Assembly: GCA_000149265.1 (NCBI GenBank) | Contig: CH000061.1 | Span: 160,534-224,533 of the forward strand | Length of the DNA: 64,000 nt | Direction: 5' to 3' | Origin: Ciona savignyi | Lineage: Eukaryota; Chordata; Ascidiacea; Phlebobranchia; Cionidae | Position numbers and translations under genes: made by a program | Shown here: one piece after another, positions 1 through 11,299 of the stretch | Position numbering within the stretch: position 1 is the stretch's first letter | Layout of the letters: each line of letters opens with the position of its first letter | Notes under the pieces: generated by a model | What the model saw: the letters and a program-made list of their open reading frames with translations, nothing else | Told to the model about the DNA's origin: nothing | Databases searched by the model: none

Positions 1-113
1 AAAGTAATAAAATGATAATTTAACTTATAGGATAATACTTAAATTAAGAAATACCAAACTAATTTATGATATTAAATAATAAATGACATATTGAAAGCAA
101 CATTTCATCCCAC

Positions 114-242
114 CTTCCCAGGTTCACGTTGAAGAATTCGTTTCAATTCATCAGCTTTATCATGTCCATACACTGTCCAAGTCTTCACATATTGAGCACA
201 GTTCTGTTCACCCCATTCACGACCATCATCTACAACCAAGTC
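114..242 (-). CDS. NLR LRR-region exon A1
   Basis: A 43-codon phase 0-0 exon: acceptor ...TTCCTCAG at 243-244, donor GTGGGA after 114. The peptide starts DLVVDDGREW and ends LKRILQREPGK, with a WTVYGHDKADELKR core shared by A2 and A3. It is not a textbook LRR, but it is the size of one LRR-type exon unit and lies between clear LRR exons, so it is probably the helical part of a repeat. It is the most 3' exon of the array in the window. Later exons would lie beyond the left edge. Confidence 0.7.
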
Positions 243-1122
243 CTGAGGAAATATATTCAAGTTAAAAAGCAGAAATACATTGTATAGAATTGCATATATA
301 TATATAGAAACACCCAATTCCAATGAATATTTAAATTGGCAATTCGATAAAATCGTTTCCAATCTTTATGTTTTTTTATTAACTTTTTTTTTGTTAATTT
401 TTAAACTTAAAAGTTATTTAAATTCTTGAGTTTTATTAATGTATAACATATGTATATATTGGAAATGTGGTAGAAAGTAGCAGATTGAGGCAGTTGTGTA
501 CAAAGTTATCAGAGAACTAATTTACACAGTATATACCGCACACTTAATATATATAGACAACCATATTTGCAATACACAAGAATTATGTTCCTATTTAAAT
601 TTATATTTGCGCCAATATGCAATCCCTACAAGAGCTTTTCAATATAAATTCTTTGTCATAATGCTACCATTGTTACAGCAAGTTATGTTATATCTGCCTC
701 GTGTAAGATTCGATAGATTTTAGTCGACAATTTGTGGAAATCCCAACCCAGTGCTGTGTTACCACGGGGATGAATATGAATTGTTATAAATAACCCAGCA
801 GAATATCGCAAAGCAACCCAAAATTCCATGTAAATTGACTTTAGGCAGAAAATGTTATCTAATTATGTGTAGATGTGCACCAATCTGTAGAAATTCCATT
901 AAAAATTAATGATTGTCAGATACTGTTTATCAATATGTAAGTTATAGCATGGTGTCACGATTTGATTCGAGCTCCCGTGTTTCGGGAATTTGTGGTCTTC
1001 CCAGAATTGAAGATACAGAGGGTTCGAGACGGAAAGCAGCAATTCTGGTTTGAACAGAATTGGTTGTCCAGTGAACACAACTAACGAAACACAATCTGTT
1101 TATACCCATAGTTCAATGTAAG

Positions 1123-1304
1123 AGTTGTGTATTTATTTCGTATTTATGACGTCATTATTTGGTTGACTGATTTTATGTTTAATCACGTGACCTTGTTGTT
1201 CATCGTGACCTTAGGCCTAAGGTGGCTTGCCCATATACCCGATGATGGATAGTTTCAGTGTTACTTTTGTCTCCTGCACCCAATAAACTGCTGAATATAC
1301 AACA
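1123..1304 (+). mobile_element. Solo LTR of the Ty3/gypsy family
   Basis: This 182-bp segment matches, in the opposite orientation, the 178-bp LTRs at 16862-17039 and 20419-20596, including the TGACGTCA and CACGTG motifs and the AATAAA near the 3' end. It is flanked by a 5-bp target duplication GTAAG (1118-1122 and 1305-1309). Sister modules at about 5937 and 10280 carry the uninterrupted site ...CAATGTAAGTCTTGG, so the insertion postdates module duplication. There is no internal sequence, which indicates LTR-LTR recombination. Several differences from the full element make it an older insertion. Confidence 0.9.
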
Positions 1305-1721
1305 GTAAGTCTTGGACAATTTTGGCAAGTTTTATTAGTTTGAAATTTAATGTGTAATTCTTCATTCAATTTTTCAGTTTGTACTAAAATATCTTAAAAA
1401 AATTACTGTGAGTTTGCCAGGATGTGGAAACTATTTATCTCGTAGGTAGCCTGCTGTAAGCTTAAAACACAAAGGAGCAACAAAAAATAAAATGGTGGGT
1501 GATCTATACCAGGGCTTCTTAAACTTTTAAGATAGTGATCACTTTCAATTTATTAATATTTTATGCAAACCTTATTTACGTTTAAAATCTAACAACGCAC
1601 AAACTATAGTAGTTTGTGTGAAATTGATTCTTGCAAGCCCTAAAATTCATCACCTACAGTTTGGAAAACCATGAATCAGATGGTTAAGTGACTTATCTGT
1701 ATGATGTCCAGTGAAATAATA

Positions 1722-1950
1722 GGAGAGGTTATTCATGTGGTGTATCCCTGAGATAATTGTTGTGTTATTGGAAATGTTAAAGTGTGTTAAGTCTAAATGA
1801 GACGTTATTTCCATTTGGTTGAACCCAATAATCCACTGAGTTCACATGATGTATGCAAAGTGATGGTCAAAATAAAAAAAACAAATAAGTAGTGACCAAT
1901 GTTGAACCTTCCACCATTCAGCCGAAACGCGACGCAATAAATGACCAGGA
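1722..1950 (-). repeat. Degenerate SINE-like relic present in all modules
   Basis: The segment keeps weak similarity to the SINE at 9700-9987: a TAATCCACTGAGTTCA-like core, a TTGGTTGAACCCAATAA block and a terminal part near ACGCGACGCAATAAA. The same relic lies at about 6330-6575 and 10630-10900, so it predates the module duplication. No open frame or splice site was found. Confidence 0.45.
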
Positions 1951-2177
1951 TATTCGACCGAACTAAGTATTTCCATTTAAAAAATGTGTAAAAATATTGT
2001 TTAATAATTTCGAATTGATTCTTAGCATCATTAAACTTAGCTTAGTGGTTTAGACGGTTGGCTTAGAGATGGTGAACAGAGATATTAGACGAATGGCTAT
2101 CGGTAGAAATCGGCTGTTAGCAACAAGTCAGTTGAAAGATATTAAATCTAAAATTAAAGAAAGTTAAGCTGACTTAC

Positions 2178-2339
2178 TTGGGGGTTGGGAAGTTGTTGAA
2201 CAGCTTCATGTAAGATGATGCGACTTTGTACGGATATCCACCGCTCATTAATATGTAATTTGCTGATGTTGCGCAGACAATCGCCCAAAGCCTTCGCTCC
2301 ATCATCATCAAGGTCAGATAGGCCCATATACAAGACCAT
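2178..2339 (-). CDS. NLR LRR exon B1
   Basis: A 54-codon phase 0-0 exon (acceptor TTTCATTTCAG, donor GTAAGT). The peptide reads MVLYMGLSDLDDDGAKALG and onward through CLRNISKLHINE, the pattern of ribonuclease-inhibitor-type LRRs in NLRC3-like receptors (acidic D-[DE]-GAKAL helix, then a L-x-L-x-[IN] strand). It ends HEAVQQLPNPQ. LRRs of this type sense ligands or hold the NACHT domain inactive. Its sisters are B2 and B3. Confidence 0.8.
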
Positions 2340-2918
2340 CTGAAATGAAATTAAACTTGGTTGTAACATAAAGATTCAACGAAGTTGTGAAGATGGTTAG
2401 CTCAGTTGGATGAAAGATTCACGTTTATTCTTTCACTCCCCCATACCTACACAATGGATCTGTATCAATTGGAACTGAATCAATCGGCTGGTAGCATGGG
2501 TAACAAGCAATTGATTTACATAATGAGTTCACAAAGGGCAAACCACAGTTTGTAGTAACCAACCAATGTATTACTTAAAATAGGTATAAACCAATATATA
2601 AAATTACAACCAATATTTAGGCTCAAAAGTATAAAAATCAATAAAATGATAGTCGACAAAGCACATCAAAAGTAAAAAAAAAATTTTAACTGTTGTTTTT
2701 CTATTTTTTACAACAAACCGAAACCTGTGATAAACTTGTTTAATAAATTTTGTCTTTATATTTTATTCGGTTAGCACTCAGAAGAAAACGTGCTACAAAT
2801 ACTGGATAGGTCACTTTTAATAATTTGCACAGCAGGGATTGTTATTTTCCAACGGGAATCAAGCAACTTAAATCAAATTGTCATGTTTTACAGATCAACA
2901 TAAAGTTAATATATTTAC

Positions 2919-3059
2919 CTTGTTCTGTCGCTGATTGACAACTTGGCTCAAACCCACGATCAGCTGTCCGCATCCATATAACCGAAGTTCATCCAGAGCT
3001 TCCATGTGCGGTTGCAAATATCCAGCTATTTCCCTCATCTCTAATTCTTTATACCATCT
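2919..3059 (-). CDS. NLR LRR exon C1
   Basis: A 47-codon phase 0-0 exon: acceptor GGTCACAG at 3060-3061, donor GTAAATAT. The peptide contains KELEMREIAGYLQPHMEALD followed by ELRLYGCGQ and ends QRQNK. It aligns with the LRR exon directly after the NACHT exon at 34314-34473, which contains a YLVQRMNDIDRLELSRC core and ends ERSNK in its second copy. This is the best evidence that the array and the NACHT exon belong to one gene family or one gene. Confidence 0.8.
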
Positions 3060-3503
3060 CTGTGACCAAACTCCATTTGTTATCACTTATCTGGGTTTTG
3101 TTATCACAATGGTGCATGAAATTACTACAAGTCTGTTGCGTATACGATGTACTTATGGCTCATTACAAAGCATTTACCAACCTTTGTATAAACTTTAAAC
3201 TAAAATTATGGAATGTCAGATAATTAACGACTTGGTGATAAACAATGCATTGATGTGCTGACCATTGTGTTTATCATGCAGCGTGATCAGTTAGTCGTTA
3301 TAAATAGCGGGTTGGTACCATATTAATGGTACATGGTATTTCTATGTTGAATATGATAGCAGGACTTCTAATTGATCTCGCAATATGAGTCTACTGGTCT
3401 GTTACTTGTTCAATACTGCATTATAGCATGTAACAAAATCTATTCTACTACATATGTGAAATATTAGATGAGTTATAATAATCAAAGAAAATGTTTGACT
3501 TTA

Positions 3504-3966
3504 TGAGTTAGAATAGGTTAGGATAATCATGTTTATCCCCATGAATGGAAAACCAATGGGGTTTTTGTCAAATTTAATACTTTACATATGTGATAGTATA
3601 GCTTTTAGTACACACAATCGTAAGATTACCTCGCGCCCACTGTCGGGTTAACGGAGCTATTGCAGTGTGTTATGTATGGAAAGGATAGAATATTTATGTT
3701 ATCCCTGCCAATGGAGAAAACAAGGGGGTTAACTCATGGGCAATCGCCAGATCACCTCGCGCCCACCGTCGGGTTACCGGAGCTATTACAGTGTGTTGTA
3801 TATGATAGACACGTTCTTTAATTTGGTAGAACCCATTTATCCGTTTGGTTCAGGCAATATCCGTATAAAATGCCTTGCCCAAAAACAACCGACTAGCAAG
3901 TTTAGTACCTACAACCCTTCGACTAAAAAGCGACGCACTAAACCACCAGACTTATCTGTCGGAGTT
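3504..3966 (-). mobile_element. Composite tRNA-SINE insertion
   Basis: Module 1 has about 460 bp here that module 2 lacks (junction near 8627). The insert matches the SINE at 9700-9987 across its right part (GCCCACCGTCGGGTTACCGG, TGCCTTGCCCAA), preceded by two further partial 3' halves (another copy of the CACTGTCGGGTTAACGGAGC block at about 3640). It therefore looks like a dimer or nested insertion, transcribed right to left. It is more diverged than the 9.7-kb copy. Confidence 0.65.
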
Positions 3967-4095
3967 AAATGTATCACACGAGACAATACGAGATGAATCC
4001 GGATAAATTGGGAGATTTAGAAATAAGTGCAATCTCTCCACCAGGTTGGTAAACGTCTTTGTTATAATTTACAAATCAAACACAGATGTACTTAC

Positions 4096-4131
4096 TGGAT
4101 TGTTCCATGCTTGCAACGATAACCTCGTGAT
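4096..4131 (-). CDS. NLR micro-exon D1 (36 bp)
   Basis: A 12-codon exon between acceptor TTAATTTCAG and donor GTAAGT, encoding ITRLSLQAWNNP. It is too short for ordinary ORF calling. I accept it because D2 (8755-8790) has the same splice signals and the near-identical peptide ITRLSLQASGTG, and because it supplies the missing beta-strand (I-x-x-L-x-L) at the start of exon C, completing an LRR unit of 59-60 residues. Confidence 0.7.
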
Positions 4132-4327
4132 CTGAAATTAAAATTTGAGGATAATTTGATATTTAACAACAAAAACAAAGTATTAATTCCATTCAATTTT
4201 CATGTTAATGTAAAATCATATAAATGTCATTTTATTTCAATGGATAATACTTACATATAAACCTACTATACAACAAACTAATTCGTGAAATAATAGATGA
4301 GATATTAAAAGCCACATTTTATCCCAC

Positions 4328-4456
4328 CTTCCCAGGTTCAAGTTGAAGAATTCTTTTCAGATCATCAGCTTTATCATATCCATACACTGTCCAAGTCTTC
4401 ATCCATCGATCACCGTTCTGTTCACGCCAATCACCACCATCGTCTACAACCAAGTC
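4328..4456 (-). CDS. NLR LRR-region exon A2
   Basis: A 43-codon phase 0-0 exon, sister of A1 and A3, with identical splice contexts. The peptide starts DLVVDDGGDWREQNGD, has the shared WTVYGYDKADDLKR core and ends LEPGK. The frame is intact and substitutions relative to A1 are scattered, as expected for a functional duplicated exon. Confidence 0.75.
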
Positions 4457-4667
4457 CTGAGGAAATATATTCAAAGTTACAAAGCAGAAATACATTGTAT
4501 AGAATTGCATATATATATGGAAAAACCCAATTCCAATGAATATTTAAATTGGCAAATCTATAAAAATTGTTTCCAATCTTTATGTTTTTTTTATTAATTT
4601 AAAAAAAAAATTTAAACTTAAAAGTTGTTTAAATTTTTGAGTTTTATTATTGTATAACATATGTATA

Positions 4668-5260
4668 TGTTACGGTTATTAATCTCAAAATTGTTGTATA
4701 CGATTTCTATTATTTTCGTTGTTACCAAAACCACCATGCGTAACGGGCAAAATCACCATGCGTTACGAATTGCGACATTTATTTGTCTAAGTGCCACGCC
4801 AAGTTAGATCAGTCATGTACGATGTGTACGCCAGTTTTCCAAATTGTTTAGTGTAGCTTGTGTTGGGCCTGCAGTATATGTTATGCTGATATTGTAGCAG
4901 TAATATTTCACCTAGCTTAATTGCAATACTTCAATGTTTAAGTCTAGCTATTGTGTAGCATTTTGCAATTGTGAAAGTGTTTAAGGTACTATATATGTTA
5001 TGTTAAACTGCCTCTATTTGAATTGCTAACTGTGTATTCTATTGAATAAGGTTGATCGAATCGTGGTTGAACACCTCAGAAATTTAGTCGTTAGTCGCCA
5101 TTGTTCATTCATATACGTCACTGCACCTGAACTGTATAATACACTTTTCTACAACTATAGTGATGTGTGTGATGGGCAGTTACTAAATCGCTGACAAGAC
5201 TACCGGTTTGATCGACATACCACGACCATAGTGTCACGTAGGATACGGTTAAATTCTACA
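4668..5260 (+). mobile_element. 593-bp solo LTR, second family
   Basis: Module 2 carries this insert where modules 1 and 3 read straight from ATATGTATA into TATTGGAAATG. It begins TGTTACGG, ends TTCTACA (5'-TG...CA-3') and is flanked by a 5-bp duplication GTATA (4663-4667 and 5261-5265), the signature of an LTR. There is no coding sequence. An internal short direct repeat of CACCATGCGT[A/T]AC lies near its left end. It has no relation to the gypsy LTR at 16862. The superfamily is not determined and the strand is arbitrary. Confidence 0.8.
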
Positions 5261-6792
5261 GTATATATTGGAAATGTGGTAGAAAGTAGCAGATTGAGGC
5301 AGTTGTGTACAAAGTTATCAGAGAACTAATTTACACAGTATATACCGCACACTTAATAAATATAGACAACCGTATTTGCAATACACAAGAATTATGTTCC
5401 TATTTAAATTTATATCTGCGCCAATATGCAATCCCCGATCAGTGGTCTACAAGAGCTTTTCAATATAAATTCTTTGTCATAATGATACCATTGTTACAAC
5501 AAGTTATGTTATATCTGCCTCGTGTAAGATGGATAGATTTTAGTCGACAATTTGTGGAAATCCCAACCCAGTGCTGTGTTACCACGGGGATGAATATGAA
5601 TTGTTATAAATAACCCAGCAGAATATCGCAAAGCAACCCAAACTTCCATGTAAATTGACTTCAGGCAGAAAATGTTAATTATGTGTGGATGTGCACCAAT
5701 CTGTTGAAATTCCATTAAAAATGAATGATTGCCAGATACTGTTTATCAATATGTAAGTTATAGCATGGTGTCACGATTTGATTCGAGCTCCTGTTTTCCG
5801 GGAATTTGTGGTCTTCCCAGAGTTGAAGATACAGAGGGTTCGAGACGGAAAGCAGCAATTCTGGTTTGAACAGAATTGGTTGTCCAGTGAACAGAACTAA
5901 CGTAACACAATCTGTTTATATTCATTTCCCAATGTAAGTCTTGGACAATTTCGGGTAGTTTTATTAGCTTGAAATTTAATGTGTAATTCTTCATTCAAAC
6001 AAATTACTGTGGGTTTGCCAGGATGTGGAAACTATATATCTCGTAGTTAGGCTGCTGTAAGCTTAAAAAACAAAGAAGCCACAAAAAATAAAATGGTGGG
6101 TGATCTACACCAGGGCTTCCTAAACTTTTAAGTTAGCGATCACTTTCAATTTATTAATATTTTATGCAAACCTTATTTACGTTTAAAATCTAACAACGCA
6201 CAAAGTATAGTAGTTTGTGTGAAATTGATTCTTGCAGGCCCTAAAATTTAATGACCTACAGTTTGGGAAGCCATGATTCAGGCGGTTTAGTGACTTATCT
6301 ATATGATGTCCAGTGAAATAATAGGAGAGGTTATTCATGTTTATCCCTGAGAATGGGAAAATACAAGGGATATTACCTCGCGCTAATTGTTCTGTTATCG
6401 GAAATGTGAAAGTGTGTTATGTTTAAATATGACGTTAATTCAACGCAATAGTCCACTGAGTTCACATGATGTATGCGATGGTTAAAATAAAAAAAACAAA
6501 TAAGTAGTGACTAATGTTAAACCTTCCAACATTCAGCCGAAACGCGACGCAATAAATCACCAGGATATTCGACCGAACTAAGTATTTCCATTTAAAAAAT
6601 GTGTAAAAATAATGTTTATTAATTTCGAATTGATTCTTAGCATCATTAAACTTAGCTCAGTGGTTTAGATGGTTGGCTTAGAGATGGTGAACAGAGATAT
6701 TAGACGAATGGTTATCGGTAGTAATCGGCTGTTAGCAACAAGTCAGATGAAAGATATTAAATCTAAAATTAAGGATAGTTAAGCTGACTTAC

Positions 6793-6954
6793 TTGAGGGT
6801 TGGAAAGTTGTTGAACAGCTTCATGTAAGATGATGCGACTTTGTACGGGTATACGCGACTCAATAATTCGTAATTTGCTGATGTTGCGCAGACAATCGCC
6901 CAAAGCCTTCGCTCCATCTTCATCGAGATAAGATCGTCTTATATGCAAGACCAT
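6793..6954 (-). CDS. NLR LRR exon B2
   Basis: A 54-codon phase 0-0 exon, paralogue of B1 (GAKALGDCLRNISKL conserved, N-terminus MVLHIRRSYLDEDGAK). The frame is open and splice sites intact (CTTTCATTTCAG / GTAAGT). The variable residues lie in the strand/loop part, where ligand-contacting residues usually sit in LRRs. That functional reading is inference. Confidence 0.8.
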
Positions 6955-7493
6955 CTGAAATGAAAGTAAACTTGTGAAGATGGTTAGCTCAGTTGGATGA
7001 AAGATTCGCGTTTGTTCTTTTACTCTTTTATACCTACAATGGATCTGAATCAATTGGAAATGAATAAATCGGCTTGGAGAATAGGTATCAAGCTATTTAT
7101 ATAATGAGATTACAAAGGGCAACCCACAGTTTGTAGTAACCAACCAATTAGTTACTTAAATATAGGTATAAACCAATATATACACCCAATATTTAGTCAC
7201 AGAAGTATAAAAAATCAAAAAATGATAGTCGACAAAGCACATCAAAAGTAAAAAAAAAATTTAAACTGTTGTTTTTCTATTTTTTACAACAATCGAAACC
7301 TGTTATAAACTTGTTTAATAATTTTTGTCTTTATATTTTATTCGGTAAGCAGTCAGAAGAAATCTTGCTAAAAATAGTGGATAGGTCACTTTTAATACAT
7401 AGCACAGCAGAGATTAAGTTTATACAACGAGAATCAAGCAACTTAAATCAAATGGTCATATTATACGCGTCAACTTAAAGTTAATATATTTAC

Positions 7494-7637
7494 CTTGTTC
7501 TGTCGCTCATTGATAGCTTGGCTCAAATCTACAATCAGCTGTCCGCATTGTTTTAACCGAAGTTCATCCAGAACTTCCATGTGCGGTTGCAAATATCCAG
7601 CTATATCCCTCATCTCTAATTCTTCATACCAGGTTCC
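7494..7637 (-). CDS. NLR LRR exon C2
   Basis: A 48-codon phase 0-0 exon, paralogue of C1 with one extra codon at its 5' end (starts GTWYEELEMRD, ends INERQNK). Canonical acceptor GGTCACAG and donor GTAAATAT. The YLQPHMEVLDELRL core is conserved with C1 and with the LRR exon beside the NACHT exon. Confidence 0.8.
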
Positions 7638-7912
7638 CTGTGACCAAACTCCATTTGTTATCACTTATCTGGGTTTTGTTATCTCAATGGTGCATGAACT
7701 TACAACGAGTCTGTTGCGTATATGATGTAATTATGGCTCATTACAAAGCATTTACCAACCTTTGTATGAACTTTAAACTAAAATTATGGAATGTCAAATA
7801 ATTAACGACTTGGTGATAAACAATGCATTGATGTGCTGACCATTGTGTTTATCATGCAGCGTGATCAGTTAGTGGTTATAAATATTGGGTTGGTACTATA
7901 TTAATGGTCCAT

Positions 7913-8472
7913 CATGGGCGTCAGAATAGGGGTGCCTGGGGTACTTCGTGCACCCCAGTCCAACCATATGTGGTGCAAATAATATCTAAAAGCACCCCGG
8001 TTTTTATCAATTAGTTAAAGAAATATATTCGAAGCGAAAGTTTTATATTTAGATGGTATTTATGTCAGTTAGAAATGCTTATCCTTTTTCTTTAACTTTA
8101 CTTTTTAGCAACGTTCGGCTAAGCGTGTATGTAAGGATTGTTTGGCCCTGGTCCAACTTGCACCTTGAAAAGAGAAATACAACTTGTATCATGGCATAAC
8201 AACAACATTATCTTCTACATAGTCCCATACACTATAAAGTCGTTTTCTCTGTGTGTGTGCGCCGCAGCACCCAATAAATTCGCGCTCGGAGATTTTAAAA
8301 ACTATATATTTGTAATAAACAACCTTTTAGATTCAAAGGTTCTTTGAATTTATAGACAAAATAGAAATATTATTTTTCCCTAATAGATGTTTACACAATA
8401 GACGCCGGGAATATATAGCAAAAACAAAGCACCCCACTTGTGCAAGTTTTTCTGCATTTTCTGACGCCTATG
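7913..8472. mobile_element. TIR element (hAT-like MITE), about 560 bp
   Basis: Present in module 2 only; module 1 reads directly TTAATGGTACATGG. The ends are inverted: CATGGGCGTCAGAA on the left and, reverse-complemented, CATAGGCGTCAGAA on the right, resembling hAT termini. The flanks repeat an imperfect TAATGGTACAT, so the exact target duplication is uncertain. The interior includes GGGGTGCC and GTGCACCCC near the left end and no transposase frame. It is probably a non-autonomous derivative. Confidence 0.65.
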
Positions 8473-8754
8473 TAATAGTACATGGTATTTCTATGTTGAA
8501 TATTATCGCAGGACTTCTAATAGATCTCGCAATATGAGTCTACTGGTCTGTTACTTGTTCAATACTGCATTATAGCATGTAATGAAAGCTGAATTATAAT
8601 AATCAAAGAAAATGTTTGACATTATGAAAATATCACATGAGATAATATGAGATGAATCCGGATAAATTGGGAGATTTAGAAATGAGTGCAATCTCTCCAC
8701 CAGGTTGGTAAACGTCTTTGTTATAATTTACAAATCAAACACAGATGTACTTAC

Positions 8755-8790
8755 TCCAGTACCCGATGCTTGCAACGATAACCTTGTAAT
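8755..8790 (-). CDS. NLR micro-exon D2 (36 bp)
   Basis: Twelve codons, ITRLSLQASGTG, between CTAATTTTAG-type acceptor sequence and donor GTAAGT. Same length, frame and splice sites as D1. It provides the beta-strand of the LRR unit completed by C2. Confidence 0.7.
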
Positions 8791-9032
8791 CTAAAATTAA
8801 AATTTGAGGATAATTTGATATTTATTATGTGAAACATCATTTATATTTGAATAAAGTTAAACTTTATTTATTAACATAAAACAAGGTATTAATTCCATTC
8901 ACTTCACATATTAATGTAAAGTAATAAAATAATAATTTAACTTATAGGATAATATTTACATATAAACCAACCATATAACAAACTAATTCGTGAAATAATA
9001 CATGAGATATTAAAAGCCACATTTTATCCCAC

Positions 9033-9164
9033 CTTCCCAGGTTCAAGTTGAAGAATTCTTTTCAGATCATCAGCTTTATCATGTCCATACACTGTCCAAG
9101 TCTTCATCCATTGATCACCGTTCTGTTCACGCCAATCACCACCAACAACAACTAAAACCAAGTC
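9033..9164 (-). CDS. NLR LRR-region exon A3
   Basis: A 44-codon phase 0-0 exon, paralogue of A1 and A2 with one extra codon near its start (DLVLVVVGGDWREQNGD). The WTVYGHDKADDLKR core and the LEPGK end are conserved. Acceptor and donor match the sister exons. Confidence 0.75.
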
Positions 9165-9699
9165 CTGAGGAAATAAATTCAAAGCTACAAAGCAGAAATA
9201 CCTTGTATAGAATTGCATATATATATGGAAAAACCCAATTCCAATGAATATTTAAATTGGCAATTCGATAAAATCGTTTTCAATCTTTATGTTTGTTTAT
9301 TAACTTTTTTTTTAATTTTTAAATTTAAAACTTATTTAAATTCTTGAGTTTTATTATTGTATAACATATGTATATATTGGAAATGTGGTAGAAAGTAGCA
9401 GATTGAGGCAGTTGTGTACAAAGTTATCAGAGAACTAATTTACACAGTATATACCGCACACTTAATAAATATAGACAACCGTATTTGCAATACACAAGAA
9501 TTATCTTCCTATTTAAATTTATATCTGTGCCAATATGCAATCCCCGATCAGTGGTCTACAAGAGCTTTTCAATATAAATTTATTGTCATAATGCTACCAT
9601 TGTTACAGCAAGTCATGTTATATCTGCCTCGTGTAAGATGGATAGATTTTAGGCGACAATTTGTTGAAATTTCAACCCAGTGCTGTGTTACCACGGGGA

Positions 9700-9987
9700 G
9701 GATAGGATAGAATATTCATCTTTAGCCCCGTGAATGGGAAAACCAAGGGGGTTAACACACGTGCAATCATCAGATCACCTCGTGCCCACCGTCGGGTTAC
9801 CAGAGCTATTGCAGTGTGTTGTATATGATAGACACATTCCTTCAATTTGGTAGAACCCATTAATCCACTGGGTTCAGGCAATGTCCATAAGTGCCTTGCC
9901 CAAGGACACAACCGAGTAGGTAGCAACCAGTTTCGCACCTTTAACCATTCGATTGAAAGGCGCACTTAACCATTAGACCAACCGGCC
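9700..9987 (-). mobile_element. tRNA-derived SINE
   Basis: An insertion unique to module 3; modules 1 and 2 read CCACGGGGATGAATATG. Read on the minus strand from 9987 it starts GGCCGGTTGGTCTAATGG, a good Pol III A box, followed by a weak B box (GGTGCGAAACTGG), a CTTGGGCAAGGCAC motif and a tail ending in repeated ATCCT. These are SINE features. The target duplication is too short to define. Confidence 0.7.
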
Positions 9988-11130
9988 GGATGAATATGAA
10001 TTATTATAAATAACCCAGCAGAATATCGCAAAGCAACCCAAAATTCCATGTAAACTGACTTCAGGCAGAAAATGTTATCTAATTATGTGTAGATGTGCAG
10101 CAATCTAGAAATTCCATTCAAAATGAATGATTGCCAGATACTGTTTATCAACATGTAAGTTATAGCATGGTGTCACGATTTGATTCGAGCTCCCGTTTTC
10201 CGGGAATTTGTGGTTTCCCAGAGTTGAAGATACAGAGGGTTCGTAAAACGTAACACAATCTGTTTATATTCATTTCTCAATGTAAGTCTTGGACAATTTC
10301 GGCAAGTTTTATTAGCTTGAAATTTAATGTGTAATTCTTCATCAAGTTTTTCAGTTTGTTGTAAAATATCTTAAACAAATTACTGTAAGTTTGCCAGGAT
10401 GTGGAAACTATTTATCTCGTAGTTAGGTTGCTGTAAGCCTAAAAAACAAAATAGCCACCAAAAATAAAATGGTGGGTGATCTATTCTAGGACTTCTTAAA
10501 CTTTAAAGTTAGCGATAACTTTCAATTTATTATTTTTTTCTGAAAATCTTTTTTACGTTTAAAATTTAAATTCATTGAACTACAGTTTGGGAAGCCATGA
10601 TTCAGGCGGTTTAGTGACTTATCTGTATGATGTCCAGTTAAATAATAGGAGATTTTATTCAGGTTTATCCCTGAGAATGGGAAAATACAAGGGAAATTAC
10701 CTTGTGCTAATTGTTATTGGAAATGTTAAAGTGTGTTATGTCTAAATGAGTCTTTAATTCAATTTGGTAGAACCAAATAATCTACTGGGTTCACATGATG
10801 TATGCAATGTGCCTGGTCCAAAAAAACAAACAAATAAGTAGTGACCAATTTTGAACCTTCCACCATTCAGCCGAAACGCGACGCAATAAATCACCAGGAT
10901 ATTCGACCGAACTAAGTATTTCCATTTAAAAAATATGTAAAAATAATGTTTAATGATTTCGAATTGATTCTTAGCATCGTTAAACTTAGCTCAGTGGTTT
11001 AGATGGTTGGCTTAGAGATGGTGAATAGAGAGAGATATTAGACGAATGGTTATCGGTAGAAATCAGCTGTTAGCAACAAGTCAGTTGAAAGATATTAAAT
11101 CTAAAATTAAATATAGTTAAGCTGACTTAC

Positions 11131-11289
11131 TTGAGGGTTTTGAAGTTGTTGAACAGTTTCACGTAAGATGATTCGACTTTGTACGGATATACCCGACTCA
11201 TTAATTCGTAATTTGTTGATGTTGCGCAAACAATCGCCCAAAGCCTTCGCTACATCTTCATCGAGGTCAGAACTTATATGTAAGTCAAT
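11131..11289 (-). CDS. NLR LRR exon B3
   Basis: A 53-codon phase 0-0 exon, paralogue of B1/B2 (starts IDLHISSDLDEDVAKALG, ends VQQLQNPQ). Acceptor GTTTCGCAG, donor GTAAGT. It is the most upstream exon of the array. No exon C or D homologue is recognisable in the 700 bp to its right, where homology to the other modules stops. The upstream LRR partner is probably the exon at 34314-34473. Confidence 0.75.
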
Positions 11290-11299
11290 CTGCGAAACA

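Noticed and set aside
496-723. Plus-strand open frame repeated at 5305-5613 and 9414-9710 as a small gene family
   Set aside because: It lies in the introns of duplicated modules and is conserved only because the modules are recent. One copy has a 12-base deletion and there is no domain or splice context.
5758-5994. Minus-strand frame ending in a stop, shared with module 1, as an alternative terminal exon
   Set aside because: The module 3 copy is truncated, and the frame has no convincing acceptor or domain. Recent duplication explains the similarity.
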